NCBI RefSeq assembly: GCF_001180325.1
Contig: NZ_CVSZ01000035.1
Span: 248,001-312,000, forward strand
Length of the DNA: 64,000 nucleotides
DNA from: Prochlorococcus marinus
GTDB lineage: Bacteria > Cyanobacteriota > Cyanobacteriia > PCC-6307 > Cyanobiaceae
Reading direction: 5' to 3'
Shown here: positions 38,474 to 47,979 of the stretch, one piece after another
Numbering within the stretch: position 1 is the first letter of the stretch
How the letters are laid out: each line of letters opens with the position of its first letter
Translations under genes and position numbers: made by a program
The notes under the pieces: generated by a model
Told to the model about the DNA's origin: nothing
The model's database searches: none
The model's input: the letters and a program-made list of their open reading frames with translations, nothing else

Positions 38474-38986
38474 ATGTCAGTTTTAAAGGAAAATCAACAA
38501 TTGTCCGCTGATAAGAAATTAAATGATTTAAGCAATATAAAAGAATTTATTAATAGAGCAAACTCAAGATTAGATGCAATAAGTTCTATAACAAGTAATT
38601 CACATGCAATTGCAGCGGACGCTGTAACAGCAATGATTTGTGAAAATCAAGATTCTGTTAATTCTAAAATATCTTTAAATACAACTAACAAGATGTCCGT
38701 TTGTTTAAGAGATGGAGAAATAATCCTAAGGATTGTTGCTTATCTTTTAATTTCTAACGACGAATCAGTTTTAGAAAAAAGTTGTTTGAAGGATCTTAAA
38801 AATACTTATCTTGCTCTTGGGGTACCTTTAAGAAATGCGAGAAGGGTCATTGAATTAATGCGAGATGCAACAACCTCTGATTTAAATTCTACGGTTAATA
38901 ATATGCAGGGAAATAAAGACTTCCTTCCTGATTTAATTTCTGAAACCGAGTTTCAATTTGAAAGGATAATCAATCTTTTAAACTAG
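38474..38986 (+). CDS. cpeB: Degenerate phycoerythrin beta subunit
   Basis: A 170-residue phycobiliprotein beta chain. [16 protein letters not shown] and [13 protein letters not shown] are clear CpeB/CpcB blocks. Cys77 in SVCLRD corresponds to the bilin site Cys-beta82, so one chromophore site remains. The doubly linked site is lost: the usual Cys50 is replaced by His44 (SNSHAI), and the Cys61 loop is shortened to [10 protein letters not shown]. The C-terminal site near 165 is also missing. No cpeA is adjacent. This matches the lone phycoerythrin relic of high-light Prochlorococcus. It overlaps convergent cpeS by 17 bases. Confidence 0.93.
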   Translation: MSVLKENQQLSADKKLNDLSNIKEFINRANSRLDAISSITSNSHAIAADAVTAMICENQDSVNSKISLNTTNKMSVCLRDGEIILRIVAYLLISNDESVLEKSCLKDLKNTYLALGVPLRNARRVIELMRDATTSDLNSTVNNMQGNKDFLPDLISETEFQFERIINLLN

Positions 38987-39518
38987 CTAAATTTCTTATT
39001 TCAGAAGTATGAGAAGTCTGTATCACTGAGTTATTTTCTAGATTTCTAATAGTAGAAAATCTTGATCTTATGTGAGTGGATAAAAAGGAAATTTTTTCTT
39101 CAGAAACTGTTGATTTGTAAAAAGTTTTAATGTTTAAATTATTTTGTTCATCAACTAAATAATTTGATGATGAAATAAAAGATTCTGTATAACCTTTATT
39201 TCGTAAAACAATTCCTGAATTTTCATCCTTGGGTAAAAATATCAAAATTGTTTCATCTCGCATACTAATATCGTCATCCCAATCACTAGTAGCTTGCCAT
39301 TTTATAGAAATGGCTATGCTCTCTAGGTTTAAATTTAGGTTGTAATTTTTAAAAATTTCAAAAACTTTTTTATTTTTAAGGTGGAGATGCTTTATATATA
39401 TATTACTAGTTGAGTTTTCAAATTCCTGAAAAGCTAGAGTATGAGTGCTCCTTATGGATTTCCACTCTCCTATACTTTTATCGATAAATTGATTAATTGT
39501 TATTAGATTCTTCGTCAA
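38970..39518 (-). CDS. cpeS: CpeS/CpcS-type chromophore lyase
   Basis: The 182-residue protein has the lyase opening [20 protein letters not shown] (14-33), typical of the S/U-type lyases that attach bilins to Cys-82 of phycobiliproteins. The lipocalin-like barrel follows, including [13 protein letters not shown]. The lyase type agrees with the only site left in the facing cpeB. The start is uncertain: TTG 39518 is used here, and no ATG precedes the conserved block. Confidence 0.9.
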   Translation of the reverse strand: MTKNLITINQFIDKSIGEWKSIRSTHTLAFQEFENSTSNIYIKHLHLKNKKVFEIFKNYNLNLNLESIAISIKWQATSDWDDDISMRDETILIFLPKDENSGIVLRNKGYTESFISSSNYLVDEQNNLNIKTFYKSTVSEEKISFLSTHIRSRFSTIRNLENNSVIQTSHTSEIRNLASLKD

Positions 39519-39672
39519 GTTTATTTTCCGCAGAATGATTTTCTGCTTTTTGAATCATTCTTACCATTGAATCCACCATTAATCTCTTTGCAGAAGTTAC
39601 TTTTAATCCAGAAGGTGTGGTTGATATTTGTTCTCCAGGGCGATCATATGAAGTTGGTCTAAATGGAGTCAT
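39493..39672 (-). CDS. Small hypothetical protein overlapping cpeS
   Basis: A 59-codon frame with an ATG start, ending 26 bases inside cpeS in another frame. The product [20 protein letters not shown]... has a proline-rich head, a short amphipathic helix (about 24-43) and an Asn/Glu-rich tail. I do not recognise a family. The overlap, the position directly upstream of cpeS and ordinary codon use make it likely to be translated with the lyase. It could be a small factor in phycoerythrin metabolism; that is inference. Confidence 0.6.
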   Translation of the reverse strand: MTPFRPTSYDRPGEQISTTPSGLKVTSAKRLMVDSMVRMIQKAENHSAENKLDEESNNN

Positions 39673-39788
39673 CTAAGAATGTAAAATTAATCGATTTCTA
39701 TTCTTGCATGAATTCTTATTCATATAGTTTTTGTTTGCAAAAATGTCATATCTCTCTTCTTTTTATTACAGAATTTTTAACTGTTTTG

Positions 39789-40424
39789 TTATTTAGGCAT
39801 TTTATTTTTTGCTAATCCTGAAAGAGTGGCTAAAGCGAACATTCCCAATAGAGCAATTCCTAAAAATAATCCTGCTCCCTGGCTAACTCCAGCTCCCACT
39901 GCCACAAGTATAGAGTCACTGATTAGAAGACTTATTAATAACGCTGGGGTAAATATTTTCCAGCGAGTTCCTCCAATACCAATTGCGTAGCTTAGAAAAT
40001 CAAAAAGGCCTGTCATTAGTAAACCAGTCATAAGAAAGAAATTTTCTTCTAGTTGGTTCTGATTAAAACTTTCAATCTTTTGCATTGCTTTCGGGCCCAC
40101 TAAATTACGAACAGGAACTCGACCATAATTTCTTGCAATAAAGAAAGCAGCCTGGCAAAAAACGATATCAGAAAATATTATTGTCATGTAACCTTTTTGA
40201 AATCCTAGTAATGAGCCAGCTAGTAGTGAATAAGCTGAACTTGGAAGGGCAGGTAAAATAATACTTACTCCTCTAAGTATGAATATTCCAAAAGGAGCCC
40301 ATATCCCCATACTTTCTATTTTGTTCCTGAGAGGTTCAATCCCATAATTTTGGATTAAATAAATCAATACAACAAATATTGCAATGAAAAAAACTACTGA
40401 GAGAAATTTCTGTATTTTATTCAT
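39789..40424 (-). CDS. TVP38/TMEM64 family membrane protein (SNARE-associated domain)
   Basis: The 211-residue protein has about five membrane segments: one at 8-26, then a SNARE-associated (VTT-type) domain from about 45 to 175. The conserved stretch is ALPSSAYSLLAGSLLGFQKGY with AAFFIARNYGR following. The family is related to DedA; bacterial members are linked to lipid scrambling or membrane homeostasis. No specific role can be read. It is 116 bases upstream of the 59-codon gene's promoter region, on the same strand. Confidence 0.82.
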   Translation of the reverse strand: MNKIQKFLSVVFFIAIFVVLIYLIQNYGIEPLRNKIESMGIWAPFGIFILRGVSIILPALPSSAYSLLAGSLLGFQKGYMTIIFSDIVFCQAAFFIARNYGRVPVRNLVGPKAMQKIESFNQNQLEENFFLMTGLLMTGLFDFLSYAIGIGGTRWKIFTPALLISLLISDSILVAVGAGVSQGAGLFLGIALLGMFALATLSGLAKNKMPK

Positions 40425-40572
40425 TATTTTTCTAATAAATTTATTGGAAGTAAATTCTTAATTTTAATATTTGATTCTATCTATAATAGAAATACTAATC
40501 AATAAAAATTTTTACAAATTTTTAATCTTATATTTCCTCCCAATCAAAGATTTTTGTATTCCATGAGTAGTC

Positions 40573-40992
40573 ATGATTGATTCTAAGAATAAATTTAATT
40601 CAATATTTTTTAGAAATATCATTTATTTAATCCTTTCGATTATTGTTTCCTTTTGTATTTCAATAAAAAAATCAGGTGCTTTGCCTCATGAATGGATTGG
40701 AGTCCCTAAAAGTGAATATGGAGAACAGTTATGGGATAGGCAAAGTGTAAAAAGGAATGAAGACGGGTCTGTGAGAGTATTGAGTAAATTTATTCCCAAA
40801 ACTCAAAGTGAAATAACAAAGGATATTCTTTATACAATGGATATAAATTGTTTTGAAAAATCATTCAGAGACGTTGATGTCTCTATAGATGAAGTAAATA
40901 GTAATTTGAATGATTTCGCGGATTGGCAAGATCCAAATGGAGATGAACTAATTTTGGGTGTTATTAGTCAAGTCTGCAGAGTGGAAAACTAA
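40573..40992 (+). CDS. Exported hypothetical protein
   Basis: The 139-residue protein has an N-terminal signal sequence (about 12-36, a long hydrophobic stretch ending in KKSGA), so the mature part of about 103 residues should be exported. It has two cysteines, Cys93 and Cys135, that could form a disulfide, and an opening LPHEWIGVPKSEYGEQLWDRQSV. The fold might resemble small surface-adhesin-like domains (a strand with YTMDINCFEK), but I do not recognise the family with confidence. Upstream 148 bases hold its promoter region. Confidence 0.7.
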   Translation: MIDSKNKFNSIFFRNIIYLILSIIVSFCISIKKSGALPHEWIGVPKSEYGEQLWDRQSVKRNEDGSVRVLSKFIPKTQSEITKDILYTMDINCFEKSFRDVDVSIDEVNSNLNDFADWQDPNGDELILGVISQVCRVEN

Positions 40993-41051
40993 AAATTTCA
41001 AATTCTTGAAACAAAATAAAAATTAAGTTTCTACATTTCTATAAAATATAA

Positions 41052-41074
41052 AAACCTCTTCATAGAAGAGGTTT
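41052..41074 (-). terminator. Rho-independent terminator after tRNA-Phe
   Basis: A perfect 10-bp stem (41052-41061 paired with 41065-41074, loop ATA) lies just downstream of the tRNA-Phe gene on the minus strand. It is followed there by a T/A-rich run (TTATATTTTAT). The plus strand has A instead of T after the stem, so the minus direction is meant. Confidence 0.75.
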
Positions 41075-41080
41075 AAAAGG

Positions 41081-41153
41081 TGCCAGGACCCAGATTTGAA
41101 CTGGGGACACGGCGATTTTCAGTCGCCTGCTCTACCAACTGAGCTATCCCGGC
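41081..41153 (-). tRNA. tRNA-Phe (GAA)
   Basis: Minus-strand 73-nt cloverleaf: acceptor GCCGGGA paired with TCCTGGC, D arm with AGCTCAGTTGGTAGAGC, anticodon stem GCGAC/ATCGC region around loop CTGAAAA (anticodon GAA), T arm CCCAG-TTCAAAT-CTGGG, discriminator A. CCA is absent from the gene. Confidence 0.97.
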
Positions 41154-41247
41154 TCTAACCTATATACTCTAAATTAAGACGTGTAGTTTGTGAAACCCTT
41201 TTAATTAAAAATTTTATATCTTCATCAAATATCCAAAAAAAAAACTT

Positions 41248-42477
41248 TTATTTTGAGTTCATCGCTAACAAGGCTGTACCAAATGAAGTAGTTTTGTTAC
41301 ATGAAACTATTGGTATGTTGATAATAATTTCTCTTATTTTTCTCCACTGAGGGTTTTTTGAACCTCCACCAATAGTAATAATTTTTTTTGGAAGTGAACC
41401 TGTTAGTTCGCCTAGCTTTTCCCATCCTTTCAATTCTATCCTAGCTAGACCCTCGAATAATGCATGTAAATAAAGTGAGTCGCTTACTGGCCTTGGGCCA
41501 AGTATCGGCTTTAAATTAGGATCATTAACAGGAAATCTTTCTCCTCTACTATTAAGCGGTAAAAGATTTAAAGAAGTGTTTTTTGATGGATTTATTTGTC
41601 TACTTAGCTCCTTTATTTCTAAATCAGAGAAAAACTTAGACAATATACCACAGCCTGCGTTTGATGCTCCTCCACATATCCAATTGCCGTTTACTTTATG
41701 GTTTGTAATTCCTTGTTTTTTTATAGGATTATCAATAATTTTCTTTACTACAATAGTTGTTCCTAAAACTGTGAGACCATCTTCTTTCCCTAAACCTGCA
41801 GCTATTACACTTGAATTAGAGTCAGTTGTGCCTGAGATTAATATTAATTTCTTATTCAAGTTAAATCTCTCTGCTAAATCAAAATTCACTTGTCCAATAA
41901 TTTCCCCACTTTTTATTATTTGAGGAAGGCATTTTTGCCATGAAGTATTGAGATAGCTTTTTGGCCATGATTCTTTTTTTAGATCCCAACCAAGTTTTAG
42001 ATTATTACCTTCTTCTCCATAAGTCCAATCTTTTAAAAACCAACCAGTTATCCAATCAGATTGATGTCGTAAAAGTATATTTGTACCATATTTATCTATT
42101 AGTTTTAATGCTTTAGCAAGACTACTGTATGGAGTACGAAGATGATCTTCTCCAGAAGTTAATGATTCAAGAAGTATCTTATGTTCATTACATGCTTGGT
42201 CATAAGATATTGCTTCTCCTATTGGCTCACCTTGTAAATTGCATGCTGTTAAAGTTCCTGATGTGCCAGATATAGCTAATTTATGAAGGTTACTTTTTAT
42301 CTCAATAGGTAAACATCCCATGAGTTTTTTACAAGAATTGATCCAAGAATTTGGATTTTTAAAGCTGTATGAATAAGGTACTGAATTGGAATATACTAAT
42401 TCCTTTTGAAGATTAATTATTGATATTCTTGCACCACTGGTCCCAAAATCTAAGCCTCCATAAAAATAATCAGGCAT
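41248..42477 (-). CDS. FGGY family carbohydrate kinase
   Basis: The 409-residue protein has the two-domain actin-like fold of FGGY kinases: GGLDFGTSGARISI (phosphate 1, residues 7-20), AISGTSGTLTAC in the first domain, LISGTTDSNSSVIAAGLG and IITIGGGSKNPQWRKI in the second. It is shorter than typical xylulokinases (about 480-500). The sugar is unknown, and no transporter or isomerase is next to it. It is transcribed after metK with 13 bases between. Confidence 0.85.
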   Translation of the reverse strand: MPDYFYGGLDFGTSGARISIINLQKELVYSNSVPYSYSFKNPNSWINSCKKLMGCLPIEIKSNLHKLAISGTSGTLTACNLQGEPIGEAISYDQACNEHKILLESLTSGEDHLRTPYSSLAKALKLIDKYGTNILLRHQSDWITGWFLKDWTYGEEGNNLKLGWDLKKESWPKSYLNTSWQKCLPQIIKSGEIIGQVNFDLAERFNLNKKLILISGTTDSNSSVIAAGLGKEDGLTVLGTTIVVKKIIDNPIKKQGITNHKVNGNWICGGASNAGCGILSKFFSDLEIKELSRQINPSKNTSLNLLPLNSRGERFPVNDPNLKPILGPRPVSDSLYLHALFEGLARIELKGWEKLGELTGSLPKKIITIGGGSKNPQWRKIREIIINIPIVSCNKTTSFGTALLAMNSK

Positions 42478-42490
42478 AGAAAAAATATTT

Positions 42491-43732
42491 TTATAAAAAG
42501 ATCTTAGAAGCCTTTGCCAATTGGGCTGCTTTTTCTTCTACATTTTCCCAAGGGAGCTCAAGATCCCTTCTGCCAAAATGTCCATAGGATGCAGTCTTTC
42601 TAAAAAATTTACCTCCCATTTTTTTTGGTAGATTTCTTAAGTTAAATTCTTTTATTATTGCTGCGGGTCTTAAATCGAAGTTCTCTTTGATTAGCTCAAT
42701 TAAATTAGCTTGCGAAATAACACCTGTATCAAAAGTTTCCACGAGAATGGAAATTGGTTTTGCTACTCCAATGGCATAACTTAGTTGTACTTCTGCTTTT
42801 TTTGCCAATTTTGCCTTAACTATGCTTTTAGCTACATAACGTGCTGCATAAGCTGCTGATCTATCTACTTTTGTTGGATCTTTACCAGAAAATGCTCCTC
42901 CACCGTGTCTTGCGTATCCACCATAAGTATCCACAATAATTTTCCTGCCAGTTAGCCCCGCATCACCTTGAGGCCCCCCTACGACAAATTTTCCCGTTGG
43001 GTTTACTAGAAATCTTGTCTCGCTAATGTTTGGTTTGATTTCTAAGTCTTCAGTTGCAGGAATTACAACATGCGTCCATAAATCGTCTTTTATTCTTTGA
43101 CGAATTTCTTCTTCATTTGTTATTCCATCAATTTCAGGATTATGTTGAGTTGAAATTAAAATCGTGTTTATGGAGACTGGTAAGCCTTTTTCGTAATCAA
43201 TGCTTACTTGAGTTTTACCATCAGGGAGTAGGTAATCAAGAAGTTCTTCATGCCTCACTTTGGAAAGTCTAATGGCTAATCTATGCGCCAAGCTTATCGG
43301 TAAGGGCATTAATTCAGGCGTTTCATCGCATGCATATCCAAACATTATGCCTTGGTCACCAGCTCCAGTATTATCTTCCAAATCATCATTAATGTCATCC
43401 GCTTCGTTTACTCCTTGAGAAATATCCGGTGATTGCTCGTCAAGTGCTACTAAAACAGCACAACTATTTGCGTCAAAACCTCCTGCTTTATAGCCTTCAT
43501 ATCCAATTTCTTTAATTACATTTCTAACAAGCTTTATGTAATCGATTTTTGCTTTTGAAGTTATTTCTCCAGTTAGTAAACAAAGACCCGTATTAACAAC
43601 AGTTTCGCATGCAACTCTGCTTTCTGGATCTTCTGTCAATAAAGCATCTAAAACAGCATCACTAATTTGATCACATATTTTGTCAGGATGACCTTCAGTA
43701 ACGGATTCCGAAGTGAAAATGAAATCACTCAT
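42491..43732 (-). CDS. metK: S-adenosylmethionine synthetase
   Basis: MetK makes SAM from methionine and ATP. The 413 residues carry [18 protein letters not shown] (9-26), [12 protein letters not shown], and the metal and phosphate-binding [22 protein letters not shown]. Length and all domains are as expected. SAM feeds chlorophyll methylation and the MTA pathway (mtnP is 11 kb away). Confidence 0.98.
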   Translation of the reverse strand: MSDFIFTSESVTEGHPDKICDQISDAVLDALLTEDPESRVACETVVNTGLCLLTGEITSKAKIDYIKLVRNVIKEIGYEGYKAGGFDANSCAVLVALDEQSPDISQGVNEADDINDDLEDNTGAGDQGIMFGYACDETPELMPLPISLAHRLAIRLSKVRHEELLDYLLPDGKTQVSIDYEKGLPVSINTILISTQHNPEIDGITNEEEIRQRIKDDLWTHVVIPATEDLEIKPNISETRFLVNPTGKFVVGGPQGDAGLTGRKIIVDTYGGYARHGGGAFSGKDPTKVDRSAAYAARYVAKSIVKAKLAKKAEVQLSYAIGVAKPISILVETFDTGVISQANLIELIKENFDLRPAAIIKEFNLRNLPKKMGGKFFRKTASYGHFGRRDLELPWENVEEKAAQLAKASKIFL

Positions 43733-43868
43733 TTAAAAATAATTTTGAAATTAGAATTTATCCTAAATTAAATTATCATTACTAATCAATTATTGTAAAT
43801 TATATAATGATTGTTCAAAAATAATGAGGCTTAAATTCTGATATTCGTGCACAAAAAAATAAGTGAAT

Positions 43869-44960
43869 TTATTCAGTTTCAGCTGACGCTGCGGTGATTT
43901 CTTCATTATCATCAGTTTGTTCAAATAACATTTGTTTGTATTTTGCAGCCATTTCTTCAGCTTTATTAAAAACTTTTTGAGGATCTGTTAGCATATCTCC
44001 TGGTTCAGGTTCAAGTGCTTTAGTAGATAATGAAATTCGTCCTCTTTCTGAATCAAGGTCAATTATCATAACTTTCATTTGGTCACTCACATTTAAAATA
44101 TTATGAGGAGTCTCAATATGTTCATGACTAATTTCAGAAATGTGCAATAGACCACTAACTCCACCAATATCAATAAAGGCTCCATAAGGTTTAATACCTT
44201 TCACAGAACCAACAACAACTTCGCCTACCTCAAGTCGGTTCATTTTTTTCTCAACCAAAGCCCTTCTATGACTTAGTACTAATCTATTTCTCTCTTCATC
44301 AACTTCAAGAAATTTTAGAGGTAAATATTCACCTTCTAAGTCATCTTTAATTTTTCGGGCACTTATATGAGAGCCTGGAATAAAACCTCTCAAGCCTTCT
44401 ACCCTAACGAGAGCTCCTCCTCTATTTGTTGCGAAAACTTCAGAATATATAGTTGCATCTTCTTTTTGGAGCTGTCTAACCCTTTCCCATGCTCTTTGAT
44501 ATTCAATTCTTCTAATGGAGAGGGCTAATTGGCCATCTTCATTTTCTTCACTCATTATGAAAAATTCTCTACTTTCTGAAGGTTGTAAAACATCATTAAG
44601 TCCTTCAACTCTATTTATTGAAACCTCCTGAACAGGCATAAAAGCAGCTGTTTTTGCCCCTATATCTATCATGGCCCCTTTGGGCTCTAAAGCAAAAACG
44701 GTACCTTTAACTAGGTCGCCAGGCTTGAAGTTATAGTCATACTTACCCAAAAGTGATGCAAATTCTTCTTGTGTGAATCCTGCGTTGTCAAAATCTGTAT
44801 TTTTTCTGCTAGAGGAAGAATCTGCTGAAGGTATATCGCTCTTCTCGAATGATAAATCTTCCTCATTTTGAGATGCTGAATCTGTATCTAACTCAGACGA
44901 ATTTTTAATTTCTTGATCCTCAGAAAGTTCTTTAATGGTTTGGGAAGAATTTTCGTTCAT
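43869..44960 (-). CDS. rps1: 30S ribosomal protein S1 (three S1 domains)
   Basis: The 363-residue protein has an acidic, Ser-rich N-terminal extension (1-60) and three S1 RNA-binding repeats (about 75-145, 163-228, 245-315), as in cyanobacterial and chloroplast S1 rather than the six of E. coli. LVKGTVFALEPKGAMIDIGAK and VVVGSVKGIKPYGAFIDIGG are repeat starts. S1 helps mRNAs with weak ribosome sites to bind the 30S subunit, relevant in a genome with many weak or missing Shine-Dalgarno sites. Confidence 0.95.
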   Translation of the reverse strand: MNENSSQTIKELSEDQEIKNSSELDTDSASQNEEDLSFEKSDIPSADSSSSRKNTDFDNAGFTQEEFASLLGKYDYNFKPGDLVKGTVFALEPKGAMIDIGAKTAAFMPVQEVSINRVEGLNDVLQPSESREFFIMSEENEDGQLALSIRRIEYQRAWERVRQLQKEDATIYSEVFATNRGGALVRVEGLRGFIPGSHISARKIKDDLEGEYLPLKFLEVDEERNRLVLSHRRALVEKKMNRLEVGEVVVGSVKGIKPYGAFIDIGGVSGLLHISEISHEHIETPHNILNVSDQMKVMIIDLDSERGRISLSTKALEPEPGDMLTDPQKVFNKAEEMAAKYKQMLFEQTDDNEEITAASAETE

Positions 44961-44974
44961 TTGTTGTATCGCAG

Positions 44975-45024
44975 ACTACCTAAGGTAGTTAGAAAGGAAT
45001 GCTATTAGCCTGCAAACCAATAGC
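44975..45024 (-). promoter_or_regulatory. Two small hairpins in the rps1 leader
   Basis: Within the 108 bases between nrdR and rps1 are two inverted repeats: ACTACC-taa-GGTAGT (44975-44989) and GCTATT...AATAGC (45001-45024, 12-base loop). They lie 15-64 bases before the rps1 start. They may form a leader structure for autoregulation of S1, as known in other bacteria; this is only inferred. Confidence 0.35.
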
Positions 45025-45068
45025 AAAAACATTTGTGATATGTATTCTACACTTTAAGATGCTGAATT

Positions 45069-45548
45069 TTATGAAATTGAAGCTAATTGGTTTTTTGAAC
45101 TTCCCTTTAGAGATTCAAGAGTTGAAATAAAATCTTTTACCCCATTAAATTTTCTGTAAACTGAGGCGTATCTTATATAGGCGACTTCGTTTTCTTTCCT
45201 CAGATTTTTAAGTATTAATTCTCCGATTTGTGAAGATTTAATATCTTTATTTGAATCTTGAACGATTTGAGATTCAATTCCATCTACGAAATTAATAATT
45301 GCTTCACTACTAAAGTTAGTTTTTTCACATGCTCTTGATATGCCAGTAAATAATTTTTGTTTATCAAATAATTCTCTGCCACCGTCTTTCTTTATAACTG
45401 AAACTGGCATTGTTTCTACTCTTTCATAAGTTGTAAATCTAAAGCTGCAATTTAAGCACTCTCTTCTTCTTCGAACACTTTTACCACTATCAGCAGATCT
45501 AGATTCCAAAACTCTGCTATCTGTGTTTTGACAGGTTGGACACTGCAT
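45069..45548 (-). CDS. nrdR: Transcriptional repressor NrdR
   Basis: NrdR is the ATP/dATP-sensing repressor of ribonucleotide reductase genes. The 159-residue protein has an N-terminal zinc ribbon with Cys3, Cys6, Cys31 and Cys34, a basic linker RRRREC, and an ATP-cone domain from about residue 48 ([17 protein letters not shown]). It lies between psbT and rps1 on the minus strand; the strong terminator before it separates it from psbB-psbT. Confidence 0.96.
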   Translation of the reverse strand: MQCPTCQNTDSRVLESRSADSGKSVRRRRECLNCSFRFTTYERVETMPVSVIKKDGGRELFDKQKLFTGISRACEKTNFSSEAIINFVDGIESQIVQDSNKDIKSSQIGELILKNLRKENEVAYIRYASVYRKFNGVKDFISTLESLKGSSKNQLASIS

Positions 45549-45611
45549 ATGGTGAAATAAGTTGCACTTTAATTCTAATATTAGAGTAATATTTTAATTA
45601 TGAAAAGTAAA

Positions 45612-45640
45612 AAAAAACCTCTTGTTAAAGAGGTTTTTTT
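45612..45640. terminator. Strong terminator between psbT and nrdR
   Basis: A perfect 13-bp stem (45611-45623 paired with 45628-45640, loop GTTA). Its two arms start with A7 and end with T7, so it works in either direction. For the minus strand it ends psbB-psbT transcription 5 bases after the psbT stop; the T-run is the end of the stem. Confidence 0.85.
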
Positions 45641-45644
45641 GAGT

Positions 45645-45743
45645 TCATTTTCTGTCGAATTTAGGTGGGTCTCTAAAGGCGACAGCAAAGAATAAAGTAA
45701 CAACTGCGAGAGTTAGAATAAGAACGTAAGCAAAAGCTTCCAT
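45645..45743 (-). CDS. psbT: Photosystem II reaction centre protein T
   Basis: A 32-codon gene for the single-helix PSII subunit [21 protein letters not shown] and the end RDPPKFDRK are diagnostic. It lies 23 bases after psbB, the conserved pair. Confidence 0.98.
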   Translation of the reverse strand: MEAFAYVLILTLAVVTLFFAVAFRDPPKFDRK

Positions 45744-45766
45744 AAGATTAAGTAAATAAGTTTAGT

Positions 45767-47290
45767 TTAAACCCTTCCTGGGATTCTTCTTGTGGTTTCG
45801 TCACCAAGTTTCTTGAATAAACCAAATTCAACTTGGTCTCCAATCTCAGCATCAATACCAGCAAAGGAATTTCTGTAAAGAGTTCTTGAAGCATGCCACC
45901 AGTGGCCAAACAAGAATAGCAATCCGAAACATAAATGTGCATATGTAAACCACGCTCTTGGTGAGCTTCGGAATACACCGTCAGATTTATATGTCTCTCT
46001 GTCAAACTTGAATGCTTCTCCAAGTTGAGCTTTTCTAGCTAATCTCTTCACTACTGCAGGATCTGTAAATGTTTGTCCATCTAGGTCCCCTCCATAAATA
46101 GTTGCAGTAATGCCAGTTTGTTCAAATGAGTACTTTGCTTCAGCTCTTCTAAATGGAATATCTGCCCTTACATTGCCTTCTTTGTCTTCAAGAATGACAG
46201 GGAAGTTTTCAAAGAAATTAGGAATTCTTCTAACTTCTAATTCGTTACCTTCCTTATCTTGGAAAGCAATGTGACCCTGCCAGCCAGTTGGTAAACCATC
46301 GCCATTAACAAGAGCTCCTACTCTGAATAGTCCCCCTTTAGCTGGACTATTACCAACATAATCATAGAAAGCCAATTTCTCTGGAATCGATGCATATGCC
46401 TCTGATTTAGTAGCGCCATCGTCAATAGCAGCTTGTACTCTTCTATTAATTTCAGTTTTGAAATAGCCTGAATCCCATTGATATCTGGTAGGTCCAAAAA
46501 GCTCTATTGGGGTAGTTGCTGAACCATACCACATTGTTCCTGAAACAACGAAAGAAACAAATAGTACAGCAGCTAAAGCACTAGCTAGAACTCCTTCGAG
46601 ACTTCCAAGTTTTAATGCTCTGTAAAGTCTTTCCCCAGGCCTGTTGGTGATGTGAAAAATACCTCCAATAATACCCATTAGTCCAGCTGCAATATGATTA
46701 GCTACGATACCTCCTGGGTTAAAAGGATTAAATCCTTCTACTCCCCACGAAGGTGCTACAGGCTCTACATGACCACTTAAACCATAGGGATCAGAAACCC
46801 AAATCCCCACGTTTGCGCAATGAAAAGCTCCAAAACCAAAACATGTAAGTCCTGCTAAAAGAAGGTGGATTCCGAAAATTCTTGGTAAATCAAGAGCAGG
46901 TTCACCAGTTCTTGAATCTTCCCATAAATCTAGGTCCCAGTATGTCCAGTGCCAAATAGATGCCAACATCAATAGGCCACTAAATACTATGTGTGCTGCC
47001 GCAACCCCTTCGAAACTCCAGAATCCAGGATCAACTCCAGTAGCACCAGTAATATCCCATCCATTCCAACTACTTGTGATACCTAGTCTTGCCATGAAAG
47101 GCATAACATACATCCCCTGTCTCCACATTGGATTGAGAACAGCATCAGAAGGATCAAAAATGGCTAATTCATAAAGAGCCATTGAACCGGCCCAGCCGGC
47201 TAATAATGCAGTATGCATAAGATGCACAGCAAGTAGTCGACCTGGGTCGTTAATAACTACTGTGTGAACTCGATACCAAGGCAATCCCAT
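45767..47290 (-). CDS. psbB: Photosystem II CP47 chlorophyll protein
   Basis: CP47 is the core antenna that passes excitation to the PSII reaction centre. The 507-residue protein has six membrane helices; His residues at helix ends bind chlorophyll (for example [49 protein letters not shown]). The large lumen loop lies between helices 5 and 6. The opening [19 protein letters not shown] is typical. Its promoter must lie in the 222 bases before it, shared with the divergent ferredoxin gene. Confidence 0.98.
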   Translation of the reverse strand: MGLPWYRVHTVVINDPGRLLAVHLMHTALLAGWAGSMALYELAIFDPSDAVLNPMWRQGMYVMPFMARLGITSSWNGWDITGATGVDPGFWSFEGVAAAHIVFSGLLMLASIWHWTYWDLDLWEDSRTGEPALDLPRIFGIHLLLAGLTCFGFGAFHCANVGIWVSDPYGLSGHVEPVAPSWGVEGFNPFNPGGIVANHIAAGLMGIIGGIFHITNRPGERLYRALKLGSLEGVLASALAAVLFVSFVVSGTMWYGSATTPIELFGPTRYQWDSGYFKTEINRRVQAAIDDGATKSEAYASIPEKLAFYDYVGNSPAKGGLFRVGALVNGDGLPTGWQGHIAFQDKEGNELEVRRIPNFFENFPVILEDKEGNVRADIPFRRAEAKYSFEQTGITATIYGGDLDGQTFTDPAVVKRLARKAQLGEAFKFDRETYKSDGVFRSSPRAWFTYAHLCFGLLFLFGHWWHASRTLYRNSFAGIDAEIGDQVEFGLFKKLGDETTRRIPGRV

Positions 47291-47512
47291 CGGTTAATTT
47301 CTAGTAACTATGCTGAATAAACAGCTAAACATCACGATAGTAAGGGTTTTTTAGTCTTTGAGGGATTTTTGTAAATAAATTTATTTTCGTGTAAAAACTG
47401 GGCAAATCCATTAGCAGAACATCGTTTACAAGAAATTTTTAGCTAAAAACTGTTAATATTTTGGTCACAATTCTCAAAGTAAAACGCCAAAATAAGAAAA
47501 ATAACTAAAAAA

Positions 47513-47875
47513 ATGGCAACTATCAGATTTATCCGTGAGGACTTAGAGGTTCAATGTAATCCTGGTGAAAATTTAAGGGAATTGGTAATGAAAGAAAACT
47601 TACAACTTTATGGTTTAAAAGGTATTTTGGGAAATTGTGGTGGAGCAGGACAATGTAGTACTTGCTTTATTTCAGTTGAAGGTGGAAACAAAAATTCTTT
47701 GAGTCCTCTTACATCTGTTGAAGAAGAAAAACTAAAAAATAGACCAGAAAATTGGCGCCTTGCATGTCAAACATTGATAAAGTCATCCGCCGTAATTTTA
47801 ACAAAACCACAATCTCCCCCCTCAAATTTGGAAGAACTAAAAAAAATTAGTGAAAATAAAAAATTACCGCGATAA
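47513..47875 (+). CDS. 2Fe-2S ferredoxin (plant-type)
   Basis: The 120-residue protein binds a [2Fe-2S] cluster with Cys42, Cys48, Cys51 and Cys85 (NCGGAGQCSTC and LACQ). It has a C-terminal extension of about 25 residues after the fold that PetF lacks. It is divergent from psbB. The presence of GGAGQCSTC points to a ferredoxin near those seen with PSII or CO2-related partners in cyanobacteria; the partner is unknown. Confidence 0.92.
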   Translation: MATIRFIREDLEVQCNPGENLRELVMKENLQLYGLKGILGNCGGAGQCSTCFISVEGGNKNSLSPLTSVEEEKLKNRPENWRLACQTLIKSSAVILTKPQSPPSNLEELKKISENKKLPR

Positions 47876-47979
47876 ATTGTTTAAGACTGTTAATCAGTTT
47901 ATAAAATTTGTTTATTTTTCCACTTTATTCCAAGTTATATGTCTATAGTCTTAATACCTAATATTGAATTACCAATTAA

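Noticed and set aside
44961-45068. NrdR box upstream of rps1 or nrdR
   Set aside because: TGTGATATGTATTCTACAC near 45033 has only weak similarity to the NrdR box and no ribonucleotide reductase gene is nearby.
45748-46023. A 91-codon frame within the psbB 3' end, same strand
   Set aside because: Out-of-frame shadow of psbB.
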